This document shows, piece after piece, positions 20,967 to 31,556 of a stretch of DNA of 64,000 nucleotides. The DNA lies in contig NZ_CAJGZP010000001.1 in NCBI RefSeq assembly GCF_904846155.1, positions 2,356,001 through 2,420,000 on the forward strand. Direction: 5' to 3'. Both the position numbers and the translations under genes were made by a program. The notes under the pieces are model-generated. The model was given only the letters and a program-made list of their open reading frames with translations, ran no database searches and was not told where the DNA came from. Each line of letters opens with the position of its first letter. The first letter of the stretch is position 1. This stretch comes from Psychrobacter fulvigenes (GTDB lineage Bacteria > Pseudomonadota > Gammaproteobacteria > Pseudomonadales > Moraxellaceae).

Positions 20967-21045
20967 GCGCTACTGGTATAAATTTTACTTGCGTGCTGTT
21001 ATCACAGAGGCTGCGCAACTTCAAAAGAAAGCATCCCAGTAGCGC
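20967..21045. repeat. Palindromic repeat family B, copy 1
   Basis: A 79-base element bounded by GCGCTACTGG and CCAGTAGCGC. Its left half, GGTATAAATTTTACTTGCG through GAGGCTGCGCAA, is almost identical to the element at 40017-40080. Its right part has diverged or been replaced while keeping complementary ends. Confidence 0.75.
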
Positions 21046-21104
21046 TATGAAATTTTTAAACTGTATCGATTATATAAAAGCTTATTTTTTAATGGAGACC
21101 AATA

Positions 21105-21132
21105 AAAACGCCTTTATGAAAAGGCGTTTTTT
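21105..21132 (-). terminator. Terminator after tamB
   Basis: AAAACGCCTTT (21105-21115) pairs with AAAGGCGTTTT (21120-21130) around a four-base loop. A-rich and T-rich flanks make it usable from both strands. It lies 45 bases beyond the tamB stop. Confidence 0.85.
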
Positions 21133-21177
21133 AATAGATGATATTTACTAATCGATACTCATCATTAGAAGCTGTCT

Positions 21178-24100
21178 TTAGAACTGCCAACTATAGACTA
21201 CGTCAACTGCATTTTCAGCAGCAGAAGTCGCTTCAACGTAGATGCGGCGTGTGAGCTGATAACGGATAGACAAGCTGTTTTGGGCGTTGAATACACCGAC
21301 ACCATAGCGTATATACAGATCAGGCGTGACGTAACCAGTGACGTTGACATTTGTATCTTCGCTATTACCTGATGCATCAACCGTTAAGCTTTGCAGGCCA
21401 AAAACTTGGCCGATTTGATTGGTTAGGCTACGCGTACCACTCAAACCGAAACTCAATCCAGCAGCGGCTAGATTATTGGTGACCTGAGATTTAAAGCCTT
21501 GTTCACTGATCTGGGTGGCACCGGTATTGTTAAGACGACCTGTCACCAAAGCGTTCATTGCTTGCTGCTGGGTAAGACCTGCATTATTAAAGACAATGAT
21601 ATTTGGGTTTTCAGTATCGCCTTTGACTCGTAGACCCACGGTTTTACCATCGATGGTTTTGACCGCCTCAATACTGAGATTAGGTTTCATCACGTCGCCA
21701 TTAAAGCGCACTTGCCCATAATTTAGCTCTAAGTTCTGGCCAAAAGCGTCCACAGTAGTACGACGTGATACCTGTATCACCCCTTTGGCACGCATCACAC
21801 CAGTACCGTTTTGGGTGATATTTAACGCCCCTGCTAAAGGAAGTACCGCGCCAAAGCCGCGGAAGTTCACATCATCCCCTAAGTCGATACCGATATCAGC
21901 ATTGATCGACCAAGGCTTTGAGATGGCTAAAACTTCGTCAATATTACCAATCAAACGCCTATCGAGCACGACGGCATCTTCGGTCTGGGTGATAATGTCT
22001 TCACTGGCCTCAGGAGGACGTATGGTCGCTGATGGTACGCTGATTGCACCTTCAATATTGACATAACGGTCGCCTGGACGCACGATGATATCAATATCAG
22101 GATTGACCTCGGCCAATAATAGTGGCGGCTGAGTTAAGACCAGCCTATCCCCAATGATACTCAGCTTCGCTTGTAGTTTTTGTTGCCAATCAACCGTACC
22201 CGTTAGCTTACCGACACCCGAACCACTATTGAACTGACCATCAATGGTCGCTTGCGTGCCGCGAATTTTGGCCGCTATGTTAAGATTTGACAGATTGACT
22301 GGCAAATCAAGCATCGCGACGCGCCCCTTAGCAAGATTTACGTCACCATAAAACTGCGGCTTTTCAAGCGTACCACCAAGACCTCCTGCCATGGTGATAT
22401 TGCCTTCAAGCGCGCGCATACCTGGAAAAAAAGGTTTGAAAACAGCGAGATTGAGCTCATTCAAAACCAAAGCACCTGATATTGGCTTAGGGGTTTTGTA
22501 CGGATCAACGATGACTTCTGCATAGCCACGAGCACCGCGTCCAGTATTAATGTCTGCACGTAGTTTCAGACCTTCCGGTACTGACAATGCAATGAGAGAC
22601 ACGCGCTCATACGGGAAGGTGACAGGTGCCATATCACCTTCTTGAATCAGACCAATTTTACCATTGTCTGAATACAAGGTGGTATTAATAGTAGGCGGAC
22701 GACCACGTTGCCAGCCCACAACGGCCTTACCATTAATGGTGCCATGCCAGTCGATATCTTTAGGTAAAAACACTGAAAACAGCGATGTATCTAGCTTTTG
22801 TAAAGCGATATCCACTTGACCACTGGCCGCAGAAGCGATGAGGTTCTCACGCAGACAAAGCTTGCCAGTTTGATCAGCCGCTTGCCAACAATGCGCTGCT
22901 AGCTGTACCTTTAGATCACTGCTGCCGCTATTTTGCGGTTTTGGTAGATTTACAATCAACTGCGCAGGCTGGAGTTGATTCAAAGTAGCATATTGTGATT
23001 TTACGCGGCCTTTGCCGATCACACCTGACCAACTGAGCTGGTCACGATTAAAACCACCTTTTAGCCGTGCTGAGATGTCTAATTGCTTATTGGCCACTTC
23101 AAGATCAAGCACATGAGATTGCTCAGTACCATTAAAGGAAGCATTAACATTTTTAAAGCTTTGACCAGCCGCATCCAAGCCTTCGGCGCTGATGATTAAC
23201 TGACTGGGGCTATTGGCCAAGTTTACTAACTTGCCGCGCACACGACCCTCGCGCAAAATAAACCCAGGTAAAGCTATACGCTCGCCCACTAAATCAATAT
23301 AGATCGTCGGCAACGCTTGACCTGCGGGCTGCGATAAAGTCGCACCACCTGTCACCTGACCAGCAAGCTTGTCTGAGAGCTGATCGAGACTGGTAATATT
23401 GATCTTAGCTTGCAGCTGCTGGGCATTGCCATCAGCAGTCAGATAATTATCTCCCCAACGTAGCACCAGATTGTCAGCATTCAGACTATCGATGAGCGCA
23501 TTCACTTGTTGATACTGCGCTTCCGCATCTTGAGCCTTTAAACGCTGAAAGTAGCTGGCCAGATCTTCTGGTAAATGTAGCTTGGCTGCCAAACTGCCTT
23601 TCGCACTTAACGGCTGACCTTTTAGCGTTCCATTTAGATTGATTTGTTTTAGGTTAATGACTTGCTGCGCTTTACCCCAACGACCATCGGTATTTAAAGT
23701 GCCCGTAATCATACTTGGGGTGTCTTTTAGGAAATACCCTAAATTAAAGCGATCCATCACGGCACTGATGTCCCACGCAATGCCTTGACGCACATCAACA
23801 GTTCCTTTGGCATCAATACTACCGGCTGTGCCCACATGACGTAAACGCTTGATACGAATCAGCTGCGAGTCGCCACTCGCATCAATGGTCAGTTTACCCG
23901 CAGGTAGCTGCTCGGCATCAAGTACACCATCGAAATCCACCGCAAAATGCTGTAACGTGCCAGCCGCATTTGGGCGATCTTTGGGCGCAGGTTGCCATTG
24001 ACCGCTGGTGTTTAAGTCACCTGTAAGAATGGCTGGGTTGTTCGGTAAAAAATATCCCAAGTCAAATTTGTCAAAGCGCCCTGTTACCGTCCAACCGATG

Positions 24101-26172
24101 TCTTGACGTAGATCAATCACCCCTTTTGCCGCAACAGCACCTGCCTCGCCGGCATAATCTAGCTTGCGTACGTTAATGAGCTTTGGCGTACCAGCAGCAT
24201 CGATCGAAAGCCGACCATCAGGGACATCGGCCGTATCAAGCTGACCATTAAAACGTACATCAAATACCGACAGCTCACCCCCGACGATATCCACGCTAGC
24301 ATCACCGCCACCCGCAATACCAATCTCGCGACCCTCTTGCGTCGCATCAAGCTGTGCCTGTAGATCAGTATTATTTAAATTAATAATATGACGTTGACCT
24401 TTGACGCCATTTTTTGTGATATTGAGCAGACGGCCGTTGGCACTGAGACTGCCTGTTAGACGCTCAAGTGGTAAGTCGCTACGGTACTGTTTGGGCAATA
24501 AACCATTGGTACGCGCATTGATCTGCCACGTGAGTGGTCGCTGCTTGGTCGCCAGCTGTATCTGACCTTTGCCCGATAGGTCGCCGACAACCCCTTTGTA
24601 GTTAAGGGCATTTATGTCGATGACGTTGCCAGCTTTACGCACACGCACATCATAGTTGCCTTTGGGTGCTGCATTTAGCTCATTGATCAGCGCATTGGCA
24701 TCGACAGACAGGCGCGAGCCACGCACGATGACATCAGCCTGTCCGCGCGGACTATCAATGTTGCCAATATCAGGTACATTGCGGCGAATAAGGTTTTGCC
24801 ATCTGGCATCAACATACCAAGGCGCAGTTTGGGCAGACTTAGGGGATACCTTGCCACGCACGATATTTGCATTGACGTGCTCGCCATCACGCTGACGTAA
24901 GTCAGCATCGATTTGTACGTTGCCAGCAAGGTTTTGCTGTTGATAGTGCAGCGACAGTCTGCCGTTTAGCGTTTGCGGTGCATAAGCCTTAAAATCAGCA
25001 TAGTCATCAGGAATGGCGCGGCGCACATCAAAGTTACTACCTGTTGCTCGCACTTTGGCATCAAAGCTATCTTGCCAGTCTAAAATACCTTGCAGCAACA
25101 AACGTCCAGCAGGAACATCTGCGTTTAAACGATCTATGCGTAGTTGGCTATTGGCAATGATGCCGCGACCTTGATAGTGGCCTGAAGGGATGTCTTTGGC
25201 GGTCAGCTCAGTATTGATACGCAGGCGTATCTCAGAGATAACCCCAGTTGCAGTAGCCATGCCATCTTGTAGATGTATATTTTGGTCTTCAGCATAGGGA
25301 ATGAGGACATCTTTCCACTGCAATTTGGCTTGAAACGGTGCATTTTTATCCAATCCTTGTACGACAAACTCACCACGCACATCGCCTTCATTATAACGAC
25401 TACGGACTTTACCGACCGTACGCTTCAGACTGCCAGTTGCGGTAATATTGAGTGGATCGACATAGGCTTTTTCTAAGGCGCTGACTTCAACGATGGCTGA
25501 AGCATCTAGCGGATAGTCCCCTTGCAGATCTATGTTGCCTTTCAGGGCGCTCACTTTGACAATATCTGCATAGCGCAAATCACCACGGCCAACCGTCACT
25601 TTACTACCCACCCACGTTAGATCACGAGCAGCGATATCATGCACGACTACTGGCTCTTTCGTGACTTGCTTATAAACAATACGTTTTATTTTGGCTTGAT
25701 CAAAACGCAAGTTAACGGGCAGTTGCAGAGTTTTATAATCAAAAGGCTCGCCCGTTGGCGGAGTATTGTTGATGATTTCTATACGTTGGATATCTGCATC
25801 ACGCAGATGCACTTCTTTGGCAAACACCGCGCGCCAGCCTATTTTGACATACGCTTTGTCCACCAGTATCTGCAGATCTTCGGTCGCCTGAATATCTATG
25901 TCACTTACCCAAATACCATCACGCAGGTTGCCCTCACCATATTTGAGCTCAATGCCTGTCTCAGCGCCGACTTTTTCTAAGAGAAACTTGGTACCTGACT
26001 CTGTTCCCGCCATATAAAAGAATATGGCAAACATAATCAGCAAAACGATGAGGATCAATACCAATAATTTGAGCACAAAAGACAACGGATACCAACGGCG
26101 TACCGCGCGGGCATCTCTTTGAGCAGGATCTTCATCCGATGGATGGTCAGGCGGGGTTTTTTTGGTCAACAT
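21178..26172 (-). CDS. tamB: Translocation and assembly module subunit TamB
   Basis: A very large (1,664-residue) AsmA-like protein anchored in the inner membrane and spanning the periplasm to TamA. It helps insert outer-membrane proteins and has been implicated in phospholipid transport. One N-terminal membrane helix (about residues 33-55, LSFVLKLLVLILIVLLIMFA) is followed by long repetitive beta-strand sequence. The conserved C-terminal TamB/DUF490 domain (about the last 350 residues) includes DVNFRGFGAVLPLAGALNI and ends in ENAVDVVYSWQF, a beta-signal-like end. Length exceeds the ~1,260 of E. coli TamB. Several internal blocks look duplicated (GAxxAKGxIDLRQDIGW appears repeatedly). A TTG three codons upstream of the chosen ATG is also open. 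tamA lies directly upstream. Confidence 0.95.
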   Translation of the reverse strand: MLTKKTPPDHPSDEDPAQRDARAVRRWYPLSFVLKLLVLILIVLLIMFAIFFYMAGTESGTKFLLEKVGAETGIELKYGEGNLRDGIWVSDIDIQATEDLQILVDKAYVKIGWRAVFAKEVHLRDADIQRIEIINNTPPTGEPFDYKTLQLPVNLRFDQAKIKRIVYKQVTKEPVVVHDIAARDLTWVGSKVTVGRGDLRYADIVKVSALKGNIDLQGDYPLDASAIVEVSALEKAYVDPLNITATGSLKRTVGKVRSRYNEGDVRGEFVVQGLDKNAPFQAKLQWKDVLIPYAEDQNIHLQDGMATATGVISEIRLRINTELTAKDIPSGHYQGRGIIANSQLRIDRLNADVPAGRLLLQGILDWQDSFDAKVRATGSNFDVRRAIPDDYADFKAYAPQTLNGRLSLHYQQQNLAGNVQIDADLRQRDGEHVNANIVRGKVSPKSAQTAPWYVDARWQNLIRRNVPDIGNIDSPRGQADVIVRGSRLSVDANALINELNAAPKGNYDVRVRKAGNVIDINALNYKGVVGDLSGKGQIQLATKQRPLTWQINARTNGLLPKQYRSDLPLERLTGSLSANGRLLNITKNGVKGQRHIINLNNTDLQAQLDATQEGREIGIAGGGDASVDIVGGELSVFDVRFNGQLDTADVPDGRLSIDAAGTPKLINVRKLDYAGEAGAVAAKGVIDLRQDIGWTVTGRFDKFDLGYFLPNNPAILTGDLNTSGQWQPAPKDRPNAAGTLQHFAVDFDGVLDAEQLPAGKLTIDASGDSQLIRIKRLRHVGTAGSIDAKGTVDVRQGIAWDISAVMDRFNLGYFLKDTPSMITGTLNTDGRWGKAQQVINLKQINLNGTLKGQPLSAKGSLAAKLHLPEDLASYFQRLKAQDAEAQYQQVNALIDSLNADNLVLRWGDNYLTADGNAQQLQAKINITSLDQLSDKLAGQVTGGATLSQPAGQALPTIYIDLVGERIALPGFILREGRVRGKLVNLANSPSQLIISAEGLDAAGQSFKNVNASFNGTEQSHVLDLEVANKQLDISARLKGGFNRDQLSWSGVIGKGRVKSQYATLNQLQPAQLIVNLPKPQNSGSSDLKVQLAAHCWQAADQTGKLCLRENLIASAASGQVDIALQKLDTSLFSVFLPKDIDWHGTINGKAVVGWQRGRPPTINTTLYSDNGKIGLIQEGDMAPVTFPYERVSLIALSVPEGLKLRADINTGRGARGYAEVIVDPYKTPKPISGALVLNELNLAVFKPFFPGMRALEGNITMAGGLGGTLEKPQFYGDVNLAKGRVAMLDLPVNLSNLNIAAKIRGTQATIDGQFNSGSGVGKLTGTVDWQQKLQAKLSIIGDRLVLTQPPLLLAEVNPDIDIIVRPGDRYVNIEGAISVPSATIRPPEASEDIITQTEDAVVLDRRLIGNIDEVLAISKPWSINADIGIDLGDDVNFRGFGAVLPLAGALNITQNGTGVMRAKGVIQVSRRTTVDAFGQNLELNYGQVRFNGDVMKPNLSIEAVKTIDGKTVGLRVKGDTENPNIIVFNNAGLTQQQAMNALVTGRLNNTGATQISEQGFKSQVTNNLAAAGLSFGLSGTRSLTNQIGQVFGLQSLTVDASGNSEDTNVNVTGYVTPDLYIRYGVGVFNAQNSLSIRYQLTRRIYVEATSAAENAVDVVYSWQF

Positions 26173-26307
26173 GACACTCAACTACGTTAAAAAATCATTA
26201 CCAGCAATCGGCAAAATTAATAGATACGGCTTACTCATCTTCTTTTTAGGACTGTTTGTTTCGCACTGTCTGTTTGGCTTTATCTTTTGTAGTACTGTAT
26301 GAAAGCA

Positions 26308-29300
26308 TTATAAAGGCGAGCCGATAAAGAAGTGTAGTCTAACTGGAATACTGTCTTCTGTCACGCCAGCCGCGACATCGACACGTACCACACCTACAGG
26401 CGATGCCCAGCGAATACCGACGCCAACGCCGACCTTAGTATCAGCGTTAAAGTCCTTGTCATAGGCGTTACCCACATCAGTAAACACCGCTCCACGAAAA
26501 CCAGGTATAAATTCATAGTTGTATTCAGCGCTGCCGACGGCCAGTATTTGCCCACCCGTTAGATAACCCTTGTCTAATGGCGATAAACTCTCATAGTCAT
26601 AACCACGAATACTTTGATCACCACCCGCAAAAAAGCGTAATTTATAAGGCACTTCGTAGAAATCATCTGCCCAAAGATATCCGGTATCTAAACTCCCAAG
26701 CACTTGATGTTTATTTGAGTCTCCAAAACTATAAATACCACTGACACCTGCCCGAGCGATCGCCATATCAGTATCACTCAGTGCGCTATCCGTACCCGCT
26801 TCAACACCATAATATTGGCGTATACCACGAGTTGGGTTGGTCGCATTGTCAACGTCCGTCTTACTGACACCATAGCCAAATAACAAGGCTTTTTGCTTGG
26901 GTCTGGACGAGGTGAAACGCACAGGGAGATCGTCTAGATCAGCTGCATCGACGCCTGTCTCAAGCTCATCTAAGCGATAACGCACAGAGTAGCTACGATT
27001 CCAACCACTGTCGCGGCGAATGTTGCGTGCCAATCCTGCTTTTAGCGTCTTGGTAGACAGATCGAAGTTTCCTTCTCCTTGGTCAATCACTTCTTCTTCA
27101 TAAGTCAAACTGGCATCCAACTTATCATTCAGCGGATGCTTCCATGGACGACTGCCATAGACGGTCACGTTTTTATTAATCCGTGATATGGCTGTTTCTG
27201 CTCCAGCTTGATAGCCTTTACGGTTGATGAGATTGTAGTCTATTTTTGCGGTCGCTCGAGTACCAGTATCGGTACCATAACCGATACCGACTTGGGCATC
27301 ACGTGGCTTTTCAGCTGAGACATAAACATACAGCGGCACTTTTTTATTCTCTTGCACTTGCTGCGGTGTTTTACGTCCCTCTAGTGTTGGCGCGACAAAA
27401 TCCTCATCATTGATGACACTTTCTTCTTCAGGGAATATTTTTTGCGCCAGATTGCTGATGGAATTACTAATCTTACCTAAGATACTATCTACGGCTTCTG
27501 GTGGCTTTTCGTCGAGCACTCGGTCGTTTGGCAAAGTACTTAAACGCTCTGCTTTTGCTTTAACAGCCAGCAGCTTATCCTCTGTCTCCTGATCGACCTC
27601 AAACTCAATGGGAGCCACATCTGCTGCATCTACGGTCGCACCACTATTGGCATTGACAGCATCATCAGCACTGTCAATATCACTATCGTTTGACACACTA
27701 CTGCCGCGCTCATTAGCATTGACTATAGCATCATCTGCATTAGTATCGACATCGTCATCCATTAAATCGCTATCATCAAAATCCACCGAGGTATTATCAA
27801 ATGCTAAAGTACTGCTTTCGCTACTTTCATCGGGTGGCAATATGGACTCAACGTTGACAGTATTAAAATAACGGGTCGCTGATAAGTCATTACTAAACTT
27901 GGTAACAGCCGGACGATAAAACGGATCTCCTGCTTCAAAGCCTATCAACTGCTTTAAGACTGTGGTTTCAACAGGAAGCTTGGCAGGGTCGCGCGTCAAT
28001 GTGCCCGACTCCTTATCGTAAGTAAAAAACACCACCTCATCAAACTCATAACGATCGCCAGTATTGTAAACCAGTGACACATCAGCTGTATTGTCTGGCA
28101 AGATAATATCGACGGATTTGTTTAACCAATATTGATCGAAGTACCCATAAGTATTACTCAGAGACTCTAGCGCAGCTTTACTGTTTTTATAGACACGATG
28201 GTTAAATACGTCGCCTTCTTGCGGTGGCAAGTCTTTTTCAAGTGCTTGGAACTCAGGTTGCTCAATACCCTCACCGCGAATATCTAAAATACGACTATCT
28301 ACACGTACAGGCTCGCCAAGCTCTTCAATAATCACTTCAATGGTATCAGCAGTTGGTTGCCGCAGACGTAAAGTCACATCATAGTATCCCACTGCACGCG
28401 CCGCATCTAATGCCGTTTGGCGCAAGCGTGGCAAGGCAGCGGTAAAGTCCTCAACCGCTTGCACACTCGTATCGTCGAGCGCTGCTTTGATATTATTAAT
28501 CGGCTGAATATCTTTATCAGCTTTGATTAGCTTTGGCTGTGCATTGACTGCATCATCGGCAGGCGCTTGCTGCAAATAAACCGTTGTCTCTACGTTAGGT
28601 ATCGCCATAACGCCGCCGTTAAACAGACGATTATATAACCCTTCGACTAGTCCACCACCATTACGCGCTACAGATTTGGGTTTCGAGGCTTGCTCTATAC
28701 TTTCGGTGACAGCCTCGGTCTCGGTAGACGCTTGATATTCAGGTAAATAATCTTCAGGATTTAGAGGGTCAGCATTCTCGCGCTCAATATTTTCTATAGG
28801 CAACTTACCAGCATTCGCTTGAGCTTTGATATCAGCGGTACTGTCGTCAGCACCAGTCACCGTATCAGGTTCTTGCTGTGCCAATACTTGTGCAGGCGCT
28901 TGGTCTGCATCACCACTGCCCACAGAGTCACTGACGTTAATTGGCCGTGACATAATTTCGGCAGCTTCAGCGCGGTCAGCAGCATCTTGTTCACGCCCCA
29001 GGGTCTCAAGGTTGGTCGGCGCTGGTAAATTGGCCGCATCTAATGCTGGATCCAAGCCAATAGGAAGTTGAGTACTGTCTAAAGTGGCAACTGGATTATC
29101 AAAGGACTCGTCAAAATCCGAATCCTTGTTATTGCTTTGAGCACTGCTCTGATTATTTTGCGCATCCAATGCCGCAAGCTCACGATCAATCTGCTCAGGC
29201 GTCATCATCTGATACCCTTGCTGCTGTACAGTCTCTGCTTGCTCGAGCAAACTGTCATCAGCAGCGTTAGATTGCAGCGTTTCTTTCTCATCTGCGCGGT

Positions 29301-29679
29301 TCAAATCATTAGCTTTATCAGCAGCAACCTTAACTGATGCAGGAGCCTTTAATAAGCTGCCTAGGCTTTGTTTACTATAGTCATCTAGTACCGATTGATC
29401 GACAATGCCTTGTTCTACTGCTTGTTTTAGGCGCAGCGCATCCAACGCGGCATCAAGTTGCGTGTCCTCACCAGCCATCAGCGCATTGTATTTGGATAAG
29501 CTAGAAAGCTTGGCAGAGCCATCAGCCGTTGGACTGACTTCTTCAGCCATAGCAGGGAATGCAACGCCAAAACCAACCAAGGTAGTCGCCAGCGCGGTGA
29601 AAAGCGCAGAACGGGTAAAATGAGTACGCGGCAACTCTAAGCAGCGGCGCGGGAGCGTTGAGGGCTGATGTTTCATCAT
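26308..29679 (-). CDS. tamA: Translocation and assembly module subunit TamA (enlarged)
   Basis: Omp85-family outer-membrane protein that works with TamB. A signal peptide ends at AFPAMA near residue 45. Residues ~46-380 are Asp/Ala/Gln-rich low complexity. POTRA domains follow from about 394 (ALPRLRQTALDAARAVGYYDVTLRL and onward). Residues ~615-775 form a second acidic low-complexity stretch inserted between the POTRA-3 strand TRYFNTVNVESIL and VPLYVYVSAEKP. The barrel (about 790-1123) has VGIGYGTDTGTR, RFFAGGDQSIRGYDYESLSP with the Omp85 lid-lock RGY motif, and ends VRLHFFIGSPL. At 1,123 residues it is nearly twice E. coli TamA (577). AGGA seven bases before the ATG supports the start. It is the first gene of the tamA-tamB operon. 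Confidence 0.93.
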   Translation of the reverse strand: MMKHQPSTLPRRCLELPRTHFTRSALFTALATTLVGFGVAFPAMAEEVSPTADGSAKLSSLSKYNALMAGEDTQLDAALDALRLKQAVEQGIVDQSVLDDYSKQSLGSLLKAPASVKVAADKANDLNRADEKETLQSNAADDSLLEQAETVQQQGYQMMTPEQIDRELAALDAQNNQSSAQSNNKDSDFDESFDNPVATLDSTQLPIGLDPALDAANLPAPTNLETLGREQDAADRAEAAEIMSRPINVSDSVGSGDADQAPAQVLAQQEPDTVTGADDSTADIKAQANAGKLPIENIERENADPLNPEDYLPEYQASTETEAVTESIEQASKPKSVARNGGGLVEGLYNRLFNGGVMAIPNVETTVYLQQAPADDAVNAQPKLIKADKDIQPINNIKAALDDTSVQAVEDFTAALPRLRQTALDAARAVGYYDVTLRLRQPTADTIEVIIEELGEPVRVDSRILDIRGEGIEQPEFQALEKDLPPQEGDVFNHRVYKNSKAALESLSNTYGYFDQYWLNKSVDIILPDNTADVSLVYNTGDRYEFDEVVFFTYDKESGTLTRDPAKLPVETTVLKQLIGFEAGDPFYRPAVTKFSNDLSATRYFNTVNVESILPPDESSESSTLAFDNTSVDFDDSDLMDDDVDTNADDAIVNANERGSSVSNDSDIDSADDAVNANSGATVDAADVAPIEFEVDQETEDKLLAVKAKAERLSTLPNDRVLDEKPPEAVDSILGKISNSISNLAQKIFPEEESVINDEDFVAPTLEGRKTPQQVQENKKVPLYVYVSAEKPRDAQVGIGYGTDTGTRATAKIDYNLINRKGYQAGAETAISRINKNVTVYGSRPWKHPLNDKLDASLTYEEEVIDQGEGNFDLSTKTLKAGLARNIRRDSGWNRSYSVRYRLDELETGVDAADLDDLPVRFTSSRPKQKALLFGYGVSKTDVDNATNPTRGIRQYYGVEAGTDSALSDTDMAIARAGVSGIYSFGDSNKHQVLGSLDTGYLWADDFYEVPYKLRFFAGGDQSIRGYDYESLSPLDKGYLTGGQILAVGSAEYNYEFIPGFRGAVFTDVGNAYDKDFNADTKVGVGVGIRWASPVGVVRVDVAAGVTEDSIPVRLHFFIGSPL

Positions 29680-30064
29680 ACTTATTTCCTATCACCTCAC
29701 GCGGCATACTCATACTGACGATAGTATCGTCTGGACTTACCGGTGATTATACTTATATATAGTAGTTAAACGAATAGTAGTTAAACGAACGGATCTCACC
29801 ATACCATATTCATTACCCAACAACTTTGAGGTAATTCAGTGAAAATTGCAAATCATAGCTTAGTTAATTATCGAATCATAGCATCTAGCGCATGTATTTC
29901 TAGCGCAGCCTTGCTATTATACGGTCTAAAAACAATAAAACCTATCTTATATTTTGATAAGTTTTTGATAGTATTCATAATTATATATAGATATCAATGA
30001 GTTTGATCGCTTATATCTACTCTTGTTATTTTGCATTAGACGCTGGCCAATTGTAGGAGCTCAC
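29680..30064. other. Divergent intergenic region between tamA and the MFS gene
   Basis: A 385-base region between two divergent genes, so it must hold both promoters. A 15-base unit, ATAGTAGTTAAACGA, is repeated twice in tandem at 29759-29788 on the tamA side. No operator was recognised. Confidence 0.5.
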
Positions 30065-31405
30065 ATGGCAAATCAGTTTCAGTTATTCAAGCGTCGCCGC
30101 TTTAGCGCTATGTTTTTCACCCAGTTTTTGGGTGCCTTTAACGACAATATTTTTAAGCAAGCGCTGATTTTAGTATTGACCTATACCGCCGCCAGTCAAA
30201 TCGGTGTCGAAGTAAGCATCCTCAACAACTTAGCAGCCATGCTGTTTATTTTGCCGTACTTTTTATTTTCAGCATTGGCTGGACAAATCGCCGATAAGTA
30301 TGAAAAGTCCAAACTGACTCGCCTTACTAAGCTGCTTGAGCTGACGATCATGAGCGTGGCTGCGGTGGGCTTTGTGTTTGAGTGGTATGCGTTATTGTTC
30401 GTGGCGTTATTTCTCATGGGCACTCACTCTACCTTTTTTGGTCCCATTAAATATGCCTACCTGCCGCAAGCAATGAAAAAGGATGAGCTGGTCGGTGCGA
30501 ATGGTTTGTTCCAAATGGGTACATCTTTAGCGATCTTGATAGGTATGATTGTCGCAGGATTATTGACCCAACTACCACAATCTCTATATTGGATCAGCGC
30601 AACAGTGGTAATCATCGCTTTGTTAGGCTATGTGGCTACTCGCTATATTCCGATCACGCCAGCGATGCAGCCTGACCTAAAGATCAACTGGAATATTTTT
30701 ACCACCAGTATGGCCACCGTGCGCTATTTGTATTCTTTGCCGTTTTTGTTTTTTATCATTTTGGGCAATAGCTGGTTCTGGTTTTATGGGGCGACATTTT
30801 TGACCCAGACCCCTGAGTTTAGTAAGGTTATTTTAAATGGCGATGAGTCGGTGGTTATTTTCTTATTAACCCTATTTTCTGTTGGGGTTTCTATTGGCTC
30901 ACTGCTGTGTAAGTCTTTGACCAGAAATAGAGTTAGCTTGCGACTATTGCCCTTCGGTATCGCTGGCTTGAGTATTTTTGCTATTGATCTGTATTTTTCT
31001 TTGTCAGGGTTAGACATCGCGATCAATGCCGACGCTTTATTTGGCATAGGCGAATTATTCAAAGTTACTGGCAGCTGGCGAGTGTTTGCGGATTTATTCT
31101 TTTTAGGATTCAGTGGTGGCCTGTACATCGTCCCGCTATATGCTTCTATGCAAGCTTATGCACCCAAAAGTCATCGTGCACGTATCGTTGGTGCTAACAA
31201 TATTTTTAATGCTATTTTTATGGTCACCTCAGCTGTTTTTGCGATTGTGATATTAAATACTCTAAAGCTATCGCTGCCGCAGTTGTTTTTGGTCACTGGC
31301 GTACTCAACATTGCTTTTGGTATATTTTTATATATCAAATTGAATAAGCATGTTATGCAAGCTGTGATTCAAACTGATGATGAACCCCATGAAAAACAAA
31401 GTTAG
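30065..31405 (+). CDS. MFS transporter, LplT-like
   Basis: A 446-residue major-facilitator protein with about 12 membrane helices. The N-terminus RRFSAMFFTQFLGAFNDNIF followed by KQALILVLTY is characteristic of the lysophospholipid transporter LplT and related transporters fused to acyltransferases. The cytoplasmic loop motif LAGQIADKYEKSKLTRLTKL matches MFS motif A. The likely role is flipping lysophospholipids across the inner membrane for reacylation; no aas acyltransferase gene is adjacent. The ATG at 30065 is chosen because AGGAG lies five bases upstream, rather than an earlier in-frame start at 30023. coq7 follows on the same strand. Confidence 0.85.
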   Translation: MANQFQLFKRRRFSAMFFTQFLGAFNDNIFKQALILVLTYTAASQIGVEVSILNNLAAMLFILPYFLFSALAGQIADKYEKSKLTRLTKLLELTIMSVAAVGFVFEWYALLFVALFLMGTHSTFFGPIKYAYLPQAMKKDELVGANGLFQMGTSLAILIGMIVAGLLTQLPQSLYWISATVVIIALLGYVATRYIPITPAMQPDLKINWNIFTTSMATVRYLYSLPFLFFIILGNSWFWFYGATFLTQTPEFSKVILNGDESVVIFLLTLFSVGVSIGSLLCKSLTRNRVSLRLLPFGIAGLSIFAIDLYFSLSGLDIAINADALFGIGELFKVTGSWRVFADLFFLGFSGGLYIVPLYASMQAYAPKSHRARIVGANNIFNAIFMVTSAVFAIVILNTLKLSLPQLFLVTGVLNIAFGIFLYIKLNKHVMQAVIQTDDEPHEKQS

Positions 31406-31556
31406 GATGTGTTGAGGATTCATAAATAAGTAGCCGTACTGCTAGAGCAGATTTATTCATGCCGACGCGCGGCATTGTTTGCTATAGTAATGAGTGATTA
31501 TAAAACCTCTATAAACACCTTGAGCAGATAACGTTATATCAGGAGCTAACTTGGGA

